The position numbers and the translations under genes are program-made. From Muribaculaceae bacterium (GTDB taxonomy: Bacteria; Bacteroidota; Bacteroidia; Bacteroidales; Muribaculaceae), in the NCBI GenBank assembly GCA_017545095.1, contig JAFYCU010000148.1:1-46515 (forward strand): 46,515 bases of DNA. The letters run 5' to 3'. The number at the start of each line of letters is the position of its first letter. The first letter of the stretch is position 1. Shown in pieces: positions 17,326 through 26,236 of the stretch. The notes beneath the pieces were generated by a model that saw nothing but the letters and a program-made list of their open reading frames with translations, ran no database searches and was not told the DNA's origin.

Positions 17326-18650
17326 AATCAGGTGCATTCTTCAAGGCACTGAAGGACCGTCTGTTAAACTCCGGCATTGCGTCGCGTATGGCTGGAGGAG
17401 CGTTCTGGTCGGTGAGTGGAACAGCAATATCTCGTTTGATGACGGTTGTTGCTGGTATGCTTTGCAGCAACATTCTCACCAAAGAGATTTATGGCCAGTA
17501 TGGAATGGTGAAATCCACTATCTACACCTTTATGGCTATGGGTGGCAGCTGTCTGGGTGTTACGGCAACCAAATTCATTGCAGAATATCGCCGCGAGCAT
17601 GAGCGCGAACGAATATCCTCGATCTATTTTGTGACAAACGGTTTTGCGGTTGTGATGGCGGTGTTACTGGCTTTAGCCATGTATTTTTTTGCCAATCCAT
17701 TGGCATGCGTCTATCTGCGTGCGCCGGAAATGACCGAGCCACTACAAGTGGCATCGTTTATCGTGTTTGTGGTTGTCATCAATATAGCTCAGGAAGGGGT
17801 GATAACCGGGTTTGAGGACTTCAAGGGTCGAGCAGTTGTGCAAGTGGCAGGTGGTCTTGTTCAAGCCTGTGCAATGGTTGTTGGCTCTTGGTATTGGGGG
17901 TTGAAGGGCGGAATCGTGGGATTTGGTCTCGGATTTCTGTGCATAGCAGTGCTCAACAAAATCATCATCAATCGCAACATGCGTTGGGAAAAGGTGGCAC
18001 TTGACTGGCATCATGTTGTTTCGTCCGACCTTAAGCTGCTGTATCAGTTTAGTTTGCCAACGCTTCTCATGGCACTGCTGTCGACACCAGTGTTTTTTGT
18101 GGTTAGGGTTTTAATGAAACGCTACGGTGACTTTTCGGTGATGGCCGATTTTGATGTGAGTTATCAGTGGTTTATGCTTATCTTGTTTGTCCCAAATGCG
18201 GTTGGCACCATGATTCTGCCCATTCTATCGAGCTTGAACACAGACCATGCGCAATTTCACAAAGTGCAAAACATCAGTTTGTTGGTCAATGGCGGCGTGG
18301 CACTGGCGGTGGCACTGATTCTTGCATTGTGCAGCAACATGATTTTTTCGTTCTACGGTAAAGGGTACACCAATGCCATGCCGCTAGTGGTGATGTCGGC
18401 AACGAGCGTGTTTGCCGCTTTGTCGGCAGTTTTGGGTTATTCTATGACCAGCCAAGGAAAAATTTGGCAGCAGTTGTTTATCAACCTGATTTGGGCAGGA
18501 GCATTGTTGTCACTGTCTTATTGTTTCCTAGTCAATGGACAAGGAGCCACTGGTGCAGCTCTGGCCATGTTGTGTGCCTATGTGGTGATGTTGGTTTTGC
18601 AGTATGGCTATCTTAGATTGATGGTGCGCGAGAAGTGTGATGTGAACTAA
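17322..18650 (+). CDS. Polysaccharide flippase (Wzx/MATE-like fold)
   Basis: This is a 442-residue inner-membrane protein with 12 or more predicted helices. It has the N-terminal GGAFWSVSGTAISRLMTVVAG segment and the NILTKEIYGQYGMVKST segment typical of the polysaccharide biosynthesis (RfbX/Wzx) family, both resembling the first helices of MATE/MOP exporters. It would turn the undecaprenyl-linked repeat unit over to the periplasmic side. It overlaps the polymerase gene at the start and is followed 16 bases later by a glycosyltransferase gene. Nothing suggests damage. Confidence 0.88.
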   Translation: MKSGAFFKALKDRLLNSGIASRMAGGAFWSVSGTAISRLMTVVAGMLCSNILTKEIYGQYGMVKSTIYTFMAMGGSCLGVTATKFIAEYRREHERERISSIYFVTNGFAVVMAVLLALAMYFFANPLACVYLRAPEMTEPLQVASFIVFVVVINIAQEGVITGFEDFKGRAVVQVAGGLVQACAMVVGSWYWGLKGGIVGFGLGFLCIAVLNKIIINRNMRWEKVALDWHHVVSSDLKLLYQFSLPTLLMALLSTPVFFVVRVLMKRYGDFSVMADFDVSYQWFMLILFVPNAVGTMILPILSSLNTDHAQFHKVQNISLLVNGGVALAVALILALCSNMIFSFYGKGYTNAMPLVVMSATSVFAALSAVLGYSMTSQGKIWQQLFINLIWAGALLSLSYCFLVNGQGATGAALAMLCAYVVMLVLQYGYLRLMVREKCDVN

Positions 18651-18666
18651 CTTAATTTGCTAGAAT

Positions 18667-19422
18667 ATGATTCCCAAGGTTATACATTATTGCTGGTTTG
18701 GTCGTTCCCCGCTGGGCAAGCTGGGCGAGCGATGCCTGGCTTCGTGGCAGAAGTTCTTTCCCGACTACGAAATCAAAGAATGGAACGAGGACAACTTTGA
18801 TGTGAACTGTATTCCCTATGTTGCCGAAGCATATCAAGCTAAGAAATACGCTTTTGTGAGTGACTACGCACGCATGTGGATCCTCTATCAATATGGAGGG
18901 GTGTATTTTGATACCGATGTGGAGGTCATTAAGCCTTTTGAAGACATTATCATGGCTGGCGGATTTATGGGCTGCGAGAACCGCCCATCCGACATCGAGC
19001 CGCTGTATGTGGCACCTGGGTTAGGAATGGCATGTGAGCCAAGACATCCACTCATTGGTGAATTCATGGAGTATTACCATGACCTTCATTTTTTAGATAA
19101 CAACCAGCCGAACCTGACAACAGTGGTGGTGCACATCACATCGTTGTTGCAAGCGAAGGGACTCAAACCCATTGAATCCATACAAGACATCATGGGCATC
19201 AAGATTTATCCCAAGGAGTATTTCTGTCCTATCGACACCAAAGGCCAAGTTATGGAGATTACCGATAACACACGGAGTATACATCACTATGCCGGCACAT
19301 GGTCGAGCTGGGACAAGAGGTTCAAAAAAAAGATTGCGCGTTTGCTGGGCCCCAAAATCGCGCTTTCCATTATTTCAATCAAGCAATTCTTTAGATCGTT
19401 GATTCCTCATCACAATGAATAG
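18667..19422 (+). CDS. Glycosyltransferase with DXD sugar-binding region (GT32/Och1-like)
   Basis: This 251-residue cytoplasmic protein begins IPKVIHYCWFGRSPLG, the usual opening of capsular-polysaccharide glycosyltransferases of the DXD family (GT32-like). The nucleotide-sugar/metal site is at D82-T-D84, inside DYARMWILYQYGGVYFDTDVE, which is the best conserved segment of the family. It probably adds one sugar to the growing lipid-linked unit; the sugar is unknown. The length is normal for the family. The stop overlaps the next gene by eight bases. Confidence 0.88.
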   Translation: MIPKVIHYCWFGRSPLGKLGERCLASWQKFFPDYEIKEWNEDNFDVNCIPYVAEAYQAKKYAFVSDYARMWILYQYGGVYFDTDVEVIKPFEDIIMAGGFMGCENRPSDIEPLYVAPGLGMACEPRHPLIGEFMEYYHDLHFLDNNQPNLTTVVVHITSLLQAKGLKPIESIQDIMGIKIYPKEYFCPIDTKGQVMEITDNTRSIHHYAGTWSSWDKRFKKKIARLLGPKIALSIISIKQFFRSLIPHHNE

Positions 19423-20782
19423 GGCATTCAAAACCATGTGGCTGAAGAGAGGTTTTTTCGGCTACATCTCGTTGTTTTACTTCCTCGCGTTGTTTTTCTT
19501 TGGAATCATGCAGCAAAACAAGATTCCAGCAATGCCTATCTTTTTCCTACAGATGGCTTTTGTGGTCTATGTCATCTTGTTTTCTTATTTGTATTCTTCG
19601 AAATCGATTGGTGTGACGTGTGCCATTATATTTGTGTTTCAATTGATTGCCACAATCACTATGCGCACGTTCAATTATTCATATTTTGGCAACCCACTGG
19701 GCTTCAATCCTCTCGATTCATTGGTTTATGACCGAATAGCTTCTTTGTTCTATCACAGCTCGTTCCGTGAATTGAACATGTTTCTCGACACCAATGAAAT
19801 CTTCTATGACGACCGTGGTATTCTCTACTTCTTATATTTTGTTTATCAGTTAGCCGGGTCACCCGACCGAGGCGTGAACCTTGCGGTTTTCTTCAATGTG
19901 GTTTTTATAACCGCTTCTTCCTACTATGTGTACAGAATATCGGAGCGATATATGGACCAGAAGAGTTCGATATTCGCGGCATTTGTGTGGGGAACTCAAT
20001 TGTATGCCAGCTATACAGCCACAGTGGGACTCAAAGAGAATATCATGGTTTTCTTTGTCGTGGCATCGCTGTATTTCATCGTTAAGCTATGGAACGAATA
20101 CACGGTACAAAATGTGATTATGGCCTTGTTCCTGGCATTGTTCACGCTGCTTTTCCGCACTGCCATCTTCTATATGCTCGTGTGTTGTTTGCTTGCCGTG
20201 ACTGCCGTGAAGTTTCCGTTTATTCGGAAATATATAGTGTTTTTCATCATTCTTATCCTGGTAATAGCAATCATTTATTTCCGAATGGTGTTCAACGAGA
20301 TTAATGAGTTTCGCGGTGATCAAATCGATTATGACACCTATCAAGGAATGATTGAAAACAAGAAAAGCGCCAGTGGAGGTTTCTCATCGATTGTCAACTT
20401 CATCTCGGCATTTATCGGCCCATTGCCCAATGTTGTGGCACAAGGAGATAAATCCAATTACATTACGATGTTTAGTTTCTCGTCGTTCTGTAAGACATTC
20501 TATTCGTTTTTCTTCATTTATTCGGTGTATCGGATTATTCGCACCAAGGACGTGAAATTGTTGCCGCTTGTTCTGTTTTGGGCTGCAGATATCTTGATGC
20601 TGATGGTTACGTTCTTCACTCTGCATGACCGATATCATTGGCCACATGTCCCGGTTATTGTTATATTGTCGGTTTGGGGCGGAACGAAATGGATAGAGCG
20701 ACCGCCTCGGAATGGAAGGATTTTATACCGAGCCTATGTGCTATTCCTGTTTGTGGTGCTGATTATGTTCAACTATCGATGA
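19415..20782 (+). CDS. Multi-span membrane protein of unknown function in the polysaccharide cluster
   Basis: I do not recognise the family with certainty. The 455 residues contain about 12 hydrophobic segments. A loop after the second or third segment is rich in acidic and aromatic residues (LNMFLDTNEIFYDDRG), and the later AFVWGTQLYASYTATVGLKENIM lies before paired helices. Arrangement and size resemble lipid-linked-sugar glycosyltransferases of the GT-C type or a second polymerase, where an acidic first large loop is catalytic. Either role would fit between two glycosyltransferase genes. It overlaps the preceding gene by eight bases. The DNA is AT-richer than the flanking housekeeping genes. 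Confidence 0.55.
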   Translation: MNRAFKTMWLKRGFFGYISLFYFLALFFFGIMQQNKIPAMPIFFLQMAFVVYVILFSYLYSSKSIGVTCAIIFVFQLIATITMRTFNYSYFGNPLGFNPLDSLVYDRIASLFYHSSFRELNMFLDTNEIFYDDRGILYFLYFVYQLAGSPDRGVNLAVFFNVVFITASSYYVYRISERYMDQKSSIFAAFVWGTQLYASYTATVGLKENIMVFFVVASLYFIVKLWNEYTVQNVIMALFLALFTLLFRTAIFYMLVCCLLAVTAVKFPFIRKYIVFFIILILVIAIIYFRMVFNEINEFRGDQIDYDTYQGMIENKKSASGGFSSIVNFISAFIGPLPNVVAQGDKSNYITMFSFSSFCKTFYSFFFIYSVYRIIRTKDVKLLPLVLFWAADILMLMVTFFTLHDRYHWPHVPVIVILSVWGGTKWIERPPRNGRILYRAYVLFLFVVLIMFNYR

Positions 20783-20839
20783 TGGAGAGATTGGCAGGTA
20801 TTTTCACCTGACGTTGTGTCGTTGTTATATATCTGAATT

Positions 20840-21892
20840 ATGGTTGATCAAGAATTGTCGAAGCATGTGCTGACCATTGGACCAGTCTATGACCCGCCTA
20901 TGGGTGGCATAGCTCAGACTGTATATAATTACAAAAACATGGTTTTCGAGCAGATGGATATCATCTGTTGTAATTATTTTGGCATTATTAAAAACCTCTA
21001 TTATTTTGTGTCGTCGGTGGTGATTTTGCTCATGAAGATGTGCTTTTGCCATCGCATCAAGATTGTTCATATCCACTCAGCTGCTTATCGCAGCTTTGCA
21101 CGAGCTTCGGTTCATGTGATTATTGCGAAGGCATTTCGACGCAAAGTGGTCATGCACCTGCATTCAGGCTACTTTAAGCAATACTACGAACAAGGCAATC
21201 AACGATTTATCCTGCGCATCCTGAACAAGTGCGATTCGATTATCGTGCTTTCTGAGCAGTGGCGACAGTTCTATACGCAGGAGTTGAAACTGAATAATGT
21301 GACCATTATCCCAAACGTGATTCCTGTGCCGGAATCACATCCTGTAGCGAGCGATGGCAAAGTGCATATGTTGTTTCTGGGGCACGTCAAGCAGCAAAAA
21401 GGAGTCTTCGACATTGCCGAAGCACTGGGCAAAATGCAAACCAGCATTCGAAACCTCATGATGATGCATATTGGCGGCATGGGAGAAATGGAGGCACTTG
21501 AAAAAGCCATAAAAGACAATCATGTGGAAGATTGTGTGGTTGTGGAAGGGTGGATTTCTGGCGAACAAAAGGTGAAGTTGCTCAACAAATGTGAGGTCTT
21601 TGTGCTTCCTTCCTATTTCGAAGGTTTACCTCTTTCCATTCTTGAATCAATGAGTTACTCTATGGCAATCATCTCAACCAAGATTGGCGGAATTCCATCT
21701 ATTGTGAGCCAAGGAAATGGCTTGCTGATTGAACCTGGCGATGTTTCAGGGCTTGCTTCAGCAATGGAAACGCTTGTTACAAATCAACCATTGCGACAGT
21801 CAATGGGAATGCAATCAACTGAATTGTGTCAAGCGTTTTATCCCGAATCAATAGCCAATGAATTGTCGAATCTTTACCGGTCGTTGTTGTGA
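20840..21892 (+). CDS. Glycosyltransferase family 4
   Basis: This is a 350-residue GT-B-fold glycosyltransferase. The N-terminal domain begins with a strand followed by a glycine-rich loop (TIGPVYDPPMGGIAQTVYNY). The C-terminal domain has the donor-binding EX7E motif at E261-GLPLSIL-E269, preceded by FVLPSYF, and the MLFLGHVKQQKGVFDIAEAL strand-helix at its beginning. GT4 enzymes retain the anomeric configuration and use nucleotide sugars. It should add a sugar to the lipid-linked unit on the cytoplasmic side; which sugar is unknown. A 57-base gap with a small inverted repeat (CAGGT/ACCTG, 20795-20810) precedes it. Confidence 0.9.
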   Translation: MVDQELSKHVLTIGPVYDPPMGGIAQTVYNYKNMVFEQMDIICCNYFGIIKNLYYFVSSVVILLMKMCFCHRIKIVHIHSAAYRSFARASVHVIIAKAFRRKVVMHLHSGYFKQYYEQGNQRFILRILNKCDSIIVLSEQWRQFYTQELKLNNVTIIPNVIPVPESHPVASDGKVHMLFLGHVKQQKGVFDIAEALGKMQTSIRNLMMMHIGGMGEMEALEKAIKDNHVEDCVVVEGWISGEQKVKLLNKCEVFVLPSYFEGLPLSILESMSYSMAIISTKIGGIPSIVSQGNGLLIEPGDVSGLASAMETLVTNQPLRQSMGMQSTELCQAFYPESIANELSNLYRSLL

Positions 21893-21968
21893 TTGAGTCG
21901 ACAATTTGAATTGTGAGGAATGCTGTTGATTATTCATCAATATATTTAATTTATTTAAAATTACGCCC

Positions 21969-23147
21969 ATGAACAAACGCTGTTTTGCATTCTTATGCTT
22001 GATGACGGGATTTATTTGTGCTCTGTGTGGCCCACGTGAGGTGAATGCATTTGGAAAAAACGAGAGCATGACCGATAATATTGCCATATACTATGCAGGC
22101 AACCGTCGACTCCCGATGACTGAGCAACAATGGCTACCCTATGTCGCGCACACTTTTCAAGATGGACATAAGGAATGGTTCTTCCAAGGATTTGTCATGG
22201 AGGATCTGGGCATTGATGGCCGGTCATTTCTACATCAAATAAAGAAGAAGGATGTGGTCTATGCCACGAAAGAGGATTGGATAAAGTTCAAAGATATGCT
22301 TTTTATTGAAGGGCGTTTGTTTGATGCCCTTGACAAAGCAATCGAGAGTCAGAAACAAGTGCTGGGTGAACCGCCATTTCGGCACAAAGTGGTTATTGGG
22401 ATTCCCATGGCCATCAAAGACCAAAAGAACTGGGGGAAAATCAATGGTCGAACAATGGATTTCTCAAAAGACTCGGATCGCATTACTGCCTTAAAATGGT
22501 TTGTGAAACAGGCACTCGACACCTTTCGTGCTCATCATTACTCCAACTTTGACCTCGACGGATTCTACTGGATTGAAGAGGATATGGAACAGACGGCAGG
22601 GCTAGCAACCGAGATCTCGAAATATATCCATCAATTGGGATACAAGCATTATTGGGCACCATACCTCACTGCCGTGGGCTCGCATCTATGGCAGGATTAT
22701 GGTTTCGATTATGCCTATACACAGTCGGGTGGGTATACCATCAAAGACCAATATGAGCTCTCAAGAGTAGTCTCGGCTTGCCAAAAAGCCAAGCGCCGTG
22801 GGATGGGCATGGTGGTTGAGATGGATGAGCATGTGATTGTATATCCATCAACTTATGTGAAACGACTTAATGAATGTTATGACACATATCTGCTAAATCG
22901 TGTTTTGGACGATGCCGCAATGATGTTCTATGATGGTGCGGGTGTTTTTTATTATCTGTCGATAGGGAATTATCGAGGTCGAGTAATTTCAAATCAGGAT
23001 CTCAAACAAATATTACCATTGATTGATCGCATGGCAAAGTATGTAGACGAACGCCGCAAAAAGTTTTTTGGGTCAAATTCACCGCAACCAAAATCGAAAC
23101 CCCAAACCACCGATGACTGGCGCAACCCTGATTATTGGCATTTTTGA
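21969..23147 (+). CDS. Secreted DUF4855 protein, possible polysaccharide-acting hydrolase
   Basis: This 392-residue protein has a signal peptide (MNKRCFAFLCLMTGFICALC). It may be cleaved as a lipoprotein at the ALCG Cys20 or by signal peptidase I near VNAFG. The rest matches the DUF4855 pattern: an early IYYAG, WFFQGFVMEDL, a GRLFDALDKAIE helix, KVVIGIPMAIKDQKNWGKINGRTMDFSKDSDR and then DLDGFYWIEED at residues 195-205. A pattern of strands ending in acidic residues suggests a TIM-barrel hydrolase, with E203/E204 as candidate catalytic acids, but no activity is established for the family as far as I know. Its place inside the cluster points to trimming or release of the polymer. It ends before a candidate promoter for the next gene. 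Confidence 0.8.
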   Translation: MNKRCFAFLCLMTGFICALCGPREVNAFGKNESMTDNIAIYYAGNRRLPMTEQQWLPYVAHTFQDGHKEWFFQGFVMEDLGIDGRSFLHQIKKKDVVYATKEDWIKFKDMLFIEGRLFDALDKAIESQKQVLGEPPFRHKVVIGIPMAIKDQKNWGKINGRTMDFSKDSDRITALKWFVKQALDTFRAHHYSNFDLDGFYWIEEDMEQTAGLATEISKYIHQLGYKHYWAPYLTAVGSHLWQDYGFDYAYTQSGGYTIKDQYELSRVVSACQKAKRRGMGMVVEMDEHVIVYPSTYVKRLNECYDTYLLNRVLDDAAMMFYDGAGVFYYLSIGNYRGRVISNQDLKQILPLIDRMAKYVDERRKKFFGSNSPQPKSKPQTTDDWRNPDYWHF

Positions 23148-23187
23148 CCGATATTCTTCGGCACTCAGCATCGTGACTCCCGCATCT

Positions 23188-23204
23188 CTTTTTTTGAAAA
23201 AAAG
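23188..23204. repeat. Perfect A/T palindrome after the DUF4855 gene
   Basis: Seven T and seven A bracket a single G, closed by C and G (eight-base arms, one-base centre). It lies 41 bases after the stop of the DUF4855 gene and before the next candidate promoter. It is too AT-rich for a normal rho-independent terminator, although it sits where one would be expected. Confidence 0.4.
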
Positions 23205-23268
23205 TTAAATTGCTGGTGCGCATGATACCATGCCATGTTTCATTGAGCTTTGATAGCAAATTATTTCG

Positions 23269-23276
23269 TAATTTTG
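23269..23276 (+). promoter_or_regulatory. Possible internal promoter before the DUF354 gene
   Basis: TAATTTTG matches the Bacteroidota -7 consensus exactly and lies 15 bases before the ATG at 23292. The nearest TTTG (23249-23252) is only 16 bases upstream, shorter than the usual 19-21. It could drive the last four polysaccharide genes, and possibly ftsY-rimO, separately from the first part of the cluster. Confidence 0.4.
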
Positions 23277-23291
23277 CAAAAAAAATTAGGA

Positions 23292-24302
23292 ATGAAGATT
23301 TGGTTCGACTTGACTAATTCGCCGCACATTCATTTCTTCAGGGAAATGATTGCTGAGCTCAAGCGTGAGGGCCATGAGGTGCTGGTCACCAGCCGTGATG
23401 CGGCCAACACGGTCGACCTGATGGAGATGTATCACATCGATTATCATTTGGTCGGGGGGTTCTATGGCACGAAACTCTCGCACAAGATAATGGGCAACAT
23501 CAAGCGAGTGCGTGATTTGGCCCGATTTGTCAAAGAGCAAGGTGTGGATGTGGGTATTTCGCAAAGCTCGTTTGCCGCAGCTGTTGCAGCACGTTTGGCG
23601 CATGTGCCCTGCATCTATACCAACGACAATGAGCACGCAATGGGCAACAAGGTGAGCTTCATCTTTGCCAATCAGATTTTTGTCCCAGAGTTTATCCCCG
23701 TTTCCAAGGTGGCAAATCTCTTTGTCAGCAAGCGCAAAGTGCAGCAATATCCGGGGGTAAAAGAGGGCATTTACCTGTGGCGGAAGTATTTGAAGAATCA
23801 GCAGCAAGATTCGCACAAAGCCACAATTTATTATCGTCCAGAGCCTTATTTTGCTCAGTACTATAAGGGTAAGACTAATTTCTTCGACGATGCGCTAGTG
23901 GAACTCAAGGATGACTATAGCATTGTGATTTTGCCTCGCGACAAACAGCAGGCTGCTCATTATCAAGATTCGCGATTTAATGGGATTACCGTGAGCACCA
24001 AACCACTAGAGTTCGACCAGATTGCAAATGATTGCATGCTCTTTATTGGTGCAGGTGGAACGATGACGCGCGAAATGGCAGTTATTGGAATTCCCACCAT
24101 TTCGGTATATCAAGATGAATTGCTTGATGTGGACAGGTATCTTATTGCTCAAGGGCTTATGGATCATAACCCTGACTTAACTGCCGCCGATGTGAGAGCT
24201 GTGATAAACAAGCATGCTGCTCGAGAGGCTGACCAGTCTTTGCTGCAAAAAGGGAAGGATGCATATGAAATGATTAAGAACAAATTATTATCTTTGAAAT
24301 AA
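23292..24302 (+). CDS. DUF354 family protein, GT-B-like fold
   Basis: This protein has 336 residues from the ATG at 23292, which is preferred over a codon 14 triplets upstream because MKIWFDLTNSPH is the conserved start of the family. DUF354 proteins are predicted to fold like MurG and UDP-GlcNAc 2-epimerase. The N-terminal Rossmann half has the FDLTNSPHIHFFREMI helix, GFYGTK and a QSSFAAAVAARL helix; the C-terminal half ends in FIGAGGTMTREMAVIGIPTISVY, comparable to the sugar-nucleotide site of those enzymes. No catalytic activity can be assigned. It is followed two bases later by the Gfo/Idh gene, so the two probably serve the same sugar step. Confidence 0.82.
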   Translation: MKIWFDLTNSPHIHFFREMIAELKREGHEVLVTSRDAANTVDLMEMYHIDYHLVGGFYGTKLSHKIMGNIKRVRDLARFVKEQGVDVGISQSSFAAAVAARLAHVPCIYTNDNEHAMGNKVSFIFANQIFVPEFIPVSKVANLFVSKRKVQQYPGVKEGIYLWRKYLKNQQQDSHKATIYYRPEPYFAQYYKGKTNFFDDALVELKDDYSIVILPRDKQQAAHYQDSRFNGITVSTKPLEFDQIANDCMLFIGAGGTMTREMAVIGIPTISVYQDELLDVDRYLIAQGLMDHNPDLTAADVRAVINKHAAREADQSLLQKGKDAYEMIKNKLLSLK

Positions 24303-24304
24303 AT

Positions 24305-25324
24305 ATGATTAAAGTTGCAATTATCGGTTTAGGAAAGATGGGCATGAGCCACTGCTCGATTTTAGGTGCCCATCCCGACGTGAATATGGCCGCGATGTGC
24401 GACACCGACGGTTTGTTGCAGTCGGCGTTTAAAAAACTGACTAAAATCGCTTGCTATACTGATTACAAGGCCATGATCGACGAGGTGAAGCCCGATGCGG
24501 TGTATGTGGTAACACCCACCAAACTCCACTACGACATGGTGATGTATGCGCTCAATCACGGATGCCATGTGTTTTGTGAGAAGCCCTTCAGCCTCACCAT
24601 CGAGCAAGGCGAGGAGATGGCACGACTGGCCAAAGCAAAGGGCTTGGTCAATCAGGTGGGATATGTCAACCGCTTTATTGGCACCTTCAACGAGATGCGC
24701 CGTCTGCTTGCAGCAGGAGTCATTGGCAAACCGTTCCACTTTATGGGTGAGAATTATGGCCCTGTGGTGCTCAAAAGCAAAGGGGGCACTTGGCGAAGCG
24801 AGAAAGCCACCGGAGGTGGTTGCCTCTTCGACTATGCCGCTCATATCCTCGACCTTATCAACTTCATTACTAATGACACAATAGAGGATTGCCAAGGCAC
24901 ATTTATGCCCTCTATTTTCTCGAATGAAGTCGAGGACGCTGTCTATTCCACGCTCAAATTGAAAAGCGGCCTGCAAGGGCAGCTGGCTGTGAACTGGAGC
25001 GACCCAACGCACCGCAAAGCCACTACTTCGCTGAAAATCGAAGGCGACCATGGAAAGTTGGAGGCCGACACCACCACGCTCAAGATTTATGTCAACGAGC
25101 CTAACCCCGAAGAGAAACTTGAAAAGGGATGGAACGTGAAGTACCTCACCGAGCTCACCCCTCAAGTGTTTTTCAACTTGCGAGGTGAAGAATTTTCACT
25201 CGAGAACGACCATTTCATTCAGTGCATCAAGTCGGGTGGAACCATCGAGAACAAATGCTCGTTTGAATCGGCATTGCAGACCGACTACATCATTCACAAA
25301 CTTATCAACAACTCAAAAATCTGA
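24305..25324 (+). CDS. Gfo/Idh/MocA family sugar oxidoreductase
   Basis: This is a 339-residue NAD(P)-dependent dehydrogenase. The dinucleotide site GLGKMGMSH lies at residues 8-16 and the family-defining E92-K93-P94 follows near the end of the Rossmann domain. A C-terminal alpha/beta domain includes GGGCLFDYAAHILDL, with the His at the usual catalytic position. Members oxidise or reduce sugars, nucleotide sugars or inositols; several act on UDP-GlcNAc uronates in O-antigen pathways. With wecC in the same cluster, a role on an aminouronic acid is possible but not shown. It is tightly packed with the genes on both sides (2 and 7 bases). Confidence 0.9.
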   Translation: MIKVAIIGLGKMGMSHCSILGAHPDVNMAAMCDTDGLLQSAFKKLTKIACYTDYKAMIDEVKPDAVYVVTPTKLHYDMVMYALNHGCHVFCEKPFSLTIEQGEEMARLAKAKGLVNQVGYVNRFIGTFNEMRRLLAAGVIGKPFHFMGENYGPVVLKSKGGTWRSEKATGGGCLFDYAAHILDLINFITNDTIEDCQGTFMPSIFSNEVEDAVYSTLKLKSGLQGQLAVNWSDPTHRKATTSLKIEGDHGKLEADTTTLKIYVNEPNPEEKLEKGWNVKYLTELTPQVFFNLRGEEFSLENDHFIQCIKSGGTIENKCSFESALQTDYIIHKLINNSKI

Positions 25325-25331
25325 CTGAACT

Positions 25332-26198
25332 ATGATGGACAAAGTGATTTTGGGTGACAACCAGTTTTTTGCGGTCAATCACCTGAGCGACGAGCGGAGC
25401 CGTCAGCAGGCCATAAGGTTTAAGGAAGATAAAGCTATCATCGATGTGCTCGACACTGCCATCGATTGCGGTGTGAAAACTTTCATGTGTACCACACACG
25501 ACCGTATCGCTAATATCTGCGAGCATTTCCGGCAAAACCCTGAGCAGTACAAGGATTTTAAAATCCATCCTTGCATGCCATACGCTCACAAATATGCCAA
25601 TGCAGTTACTGAGCTTGGAATCTTGGGCACCCTCAAAGCCTATATCCCAGGTAACATCCTTTCGGTGGCTTCGAAAGCAGGAATCGCTTATGTGAGAAAG
25701 GACTTCCCATCGCTCATGGAACTCCTGGTCGATGCAGAGATGAAAATGTTCAAGGGCATCAACACGCCTGTCATTTTCTTGCAGAATGTGGTAACCGACT
25801 TGTTGATCGGTCTAGGCATGAGAGAGCTTCTTGTTCACTTCGCCGAGTATGTGAGAAAAAAATACGACGCAGAACCGGGTTTCATTACGATGAACCTGCC
25901 GCAGATGGTTGATTTGTGTGAGGAAGAAGGCATCAAGAATCCTGTGATTTGCGCTTCGTTCAATAAGATTGGCTTTAGGATGAGCAAATCTATCGCCGAA
26001 TATGAGCGGTATCTCAAAAGCGACAAGGAGTTCCGCCCCATTGCCATGCAATGTTTGGCCGCCGGTGCCTTGCGTCCTCAGGAAGCCATGGAATATGTGT
26101 GCCAGTTCCCCAAGATTGAGTCGGTGCTTTTCGGCGCTTCTTCGCGCGCTCACATTCAGCAAAACTACGACCTCGTGAATGCTTTGCTCAAGCACTGA
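25332..26198 (+). CDS. Conserved protein of unknown function with aldo-keto-reductase-like C-terminus
   Basis: This protein has 288 residues with no signal peptide or membrane segment, so it is cytoplasmic. I do not recognise a named family. The beginning, VILGDNQFFAVNH, and the end, VLFGASSRAHIQQN (residues 265-278), resemble the first strand and the last cofactor-binding loop of aldo-keto reductases (compare the GASS...EN pattern). Between them the sequence alternates strands and helices as a TIM barrel would. The Asp/Tyr/Lys/His tetrad of true aldo-keto reductases is not obvious. It may be a degenerate or retasked barrel acting with the Gfo/Idh enzyme seven bases upstream. The start could also be the second ATG at 25335. 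Confidence 0.7.
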   Translation: MMDKVILGDNQFFAVNHLSDERSRQQAIRFKEDKAIIDVLDTAIDCGVKTFMCTTHDRIANICEHFRQNPEQYKDFKIHPCMPYAHKYANAVTELGILGTLKAYIPGNILSVASKAGIAYVRKDFPSLMELLVDAEMKMFKGINTPVIFLQNVVTDLLIGLGMRELLVHFAEYVRKKYDAEPGFITMNLPQMVDLCEEEGIKNPVICASFNKIGFRMSKSIAEYERYLKSDKEFRPIAMQCLAAGALRPQEAMEYVCQFPKIESVLFGASSRAHIQQNYDLVNALLKH

Positions 26199-26236
26199 AA
26201 AAGAGGCTCTGTACAACAACAGCGTTTTTTATTTGA

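Noticed and set aside
20795..20810. CAGGT/ACCTG inverted repeat as a terminator
   Set aside because: The stem is five bases and lacks a T tract.
23188..23204. CTTTTTTTGAAAAAAAG as a rho-independent terminator
   Set aside because: The stem is nearly all A-T and has a one-base centre, too weak for a usual terminator hairpin; kept only as a palindrome.
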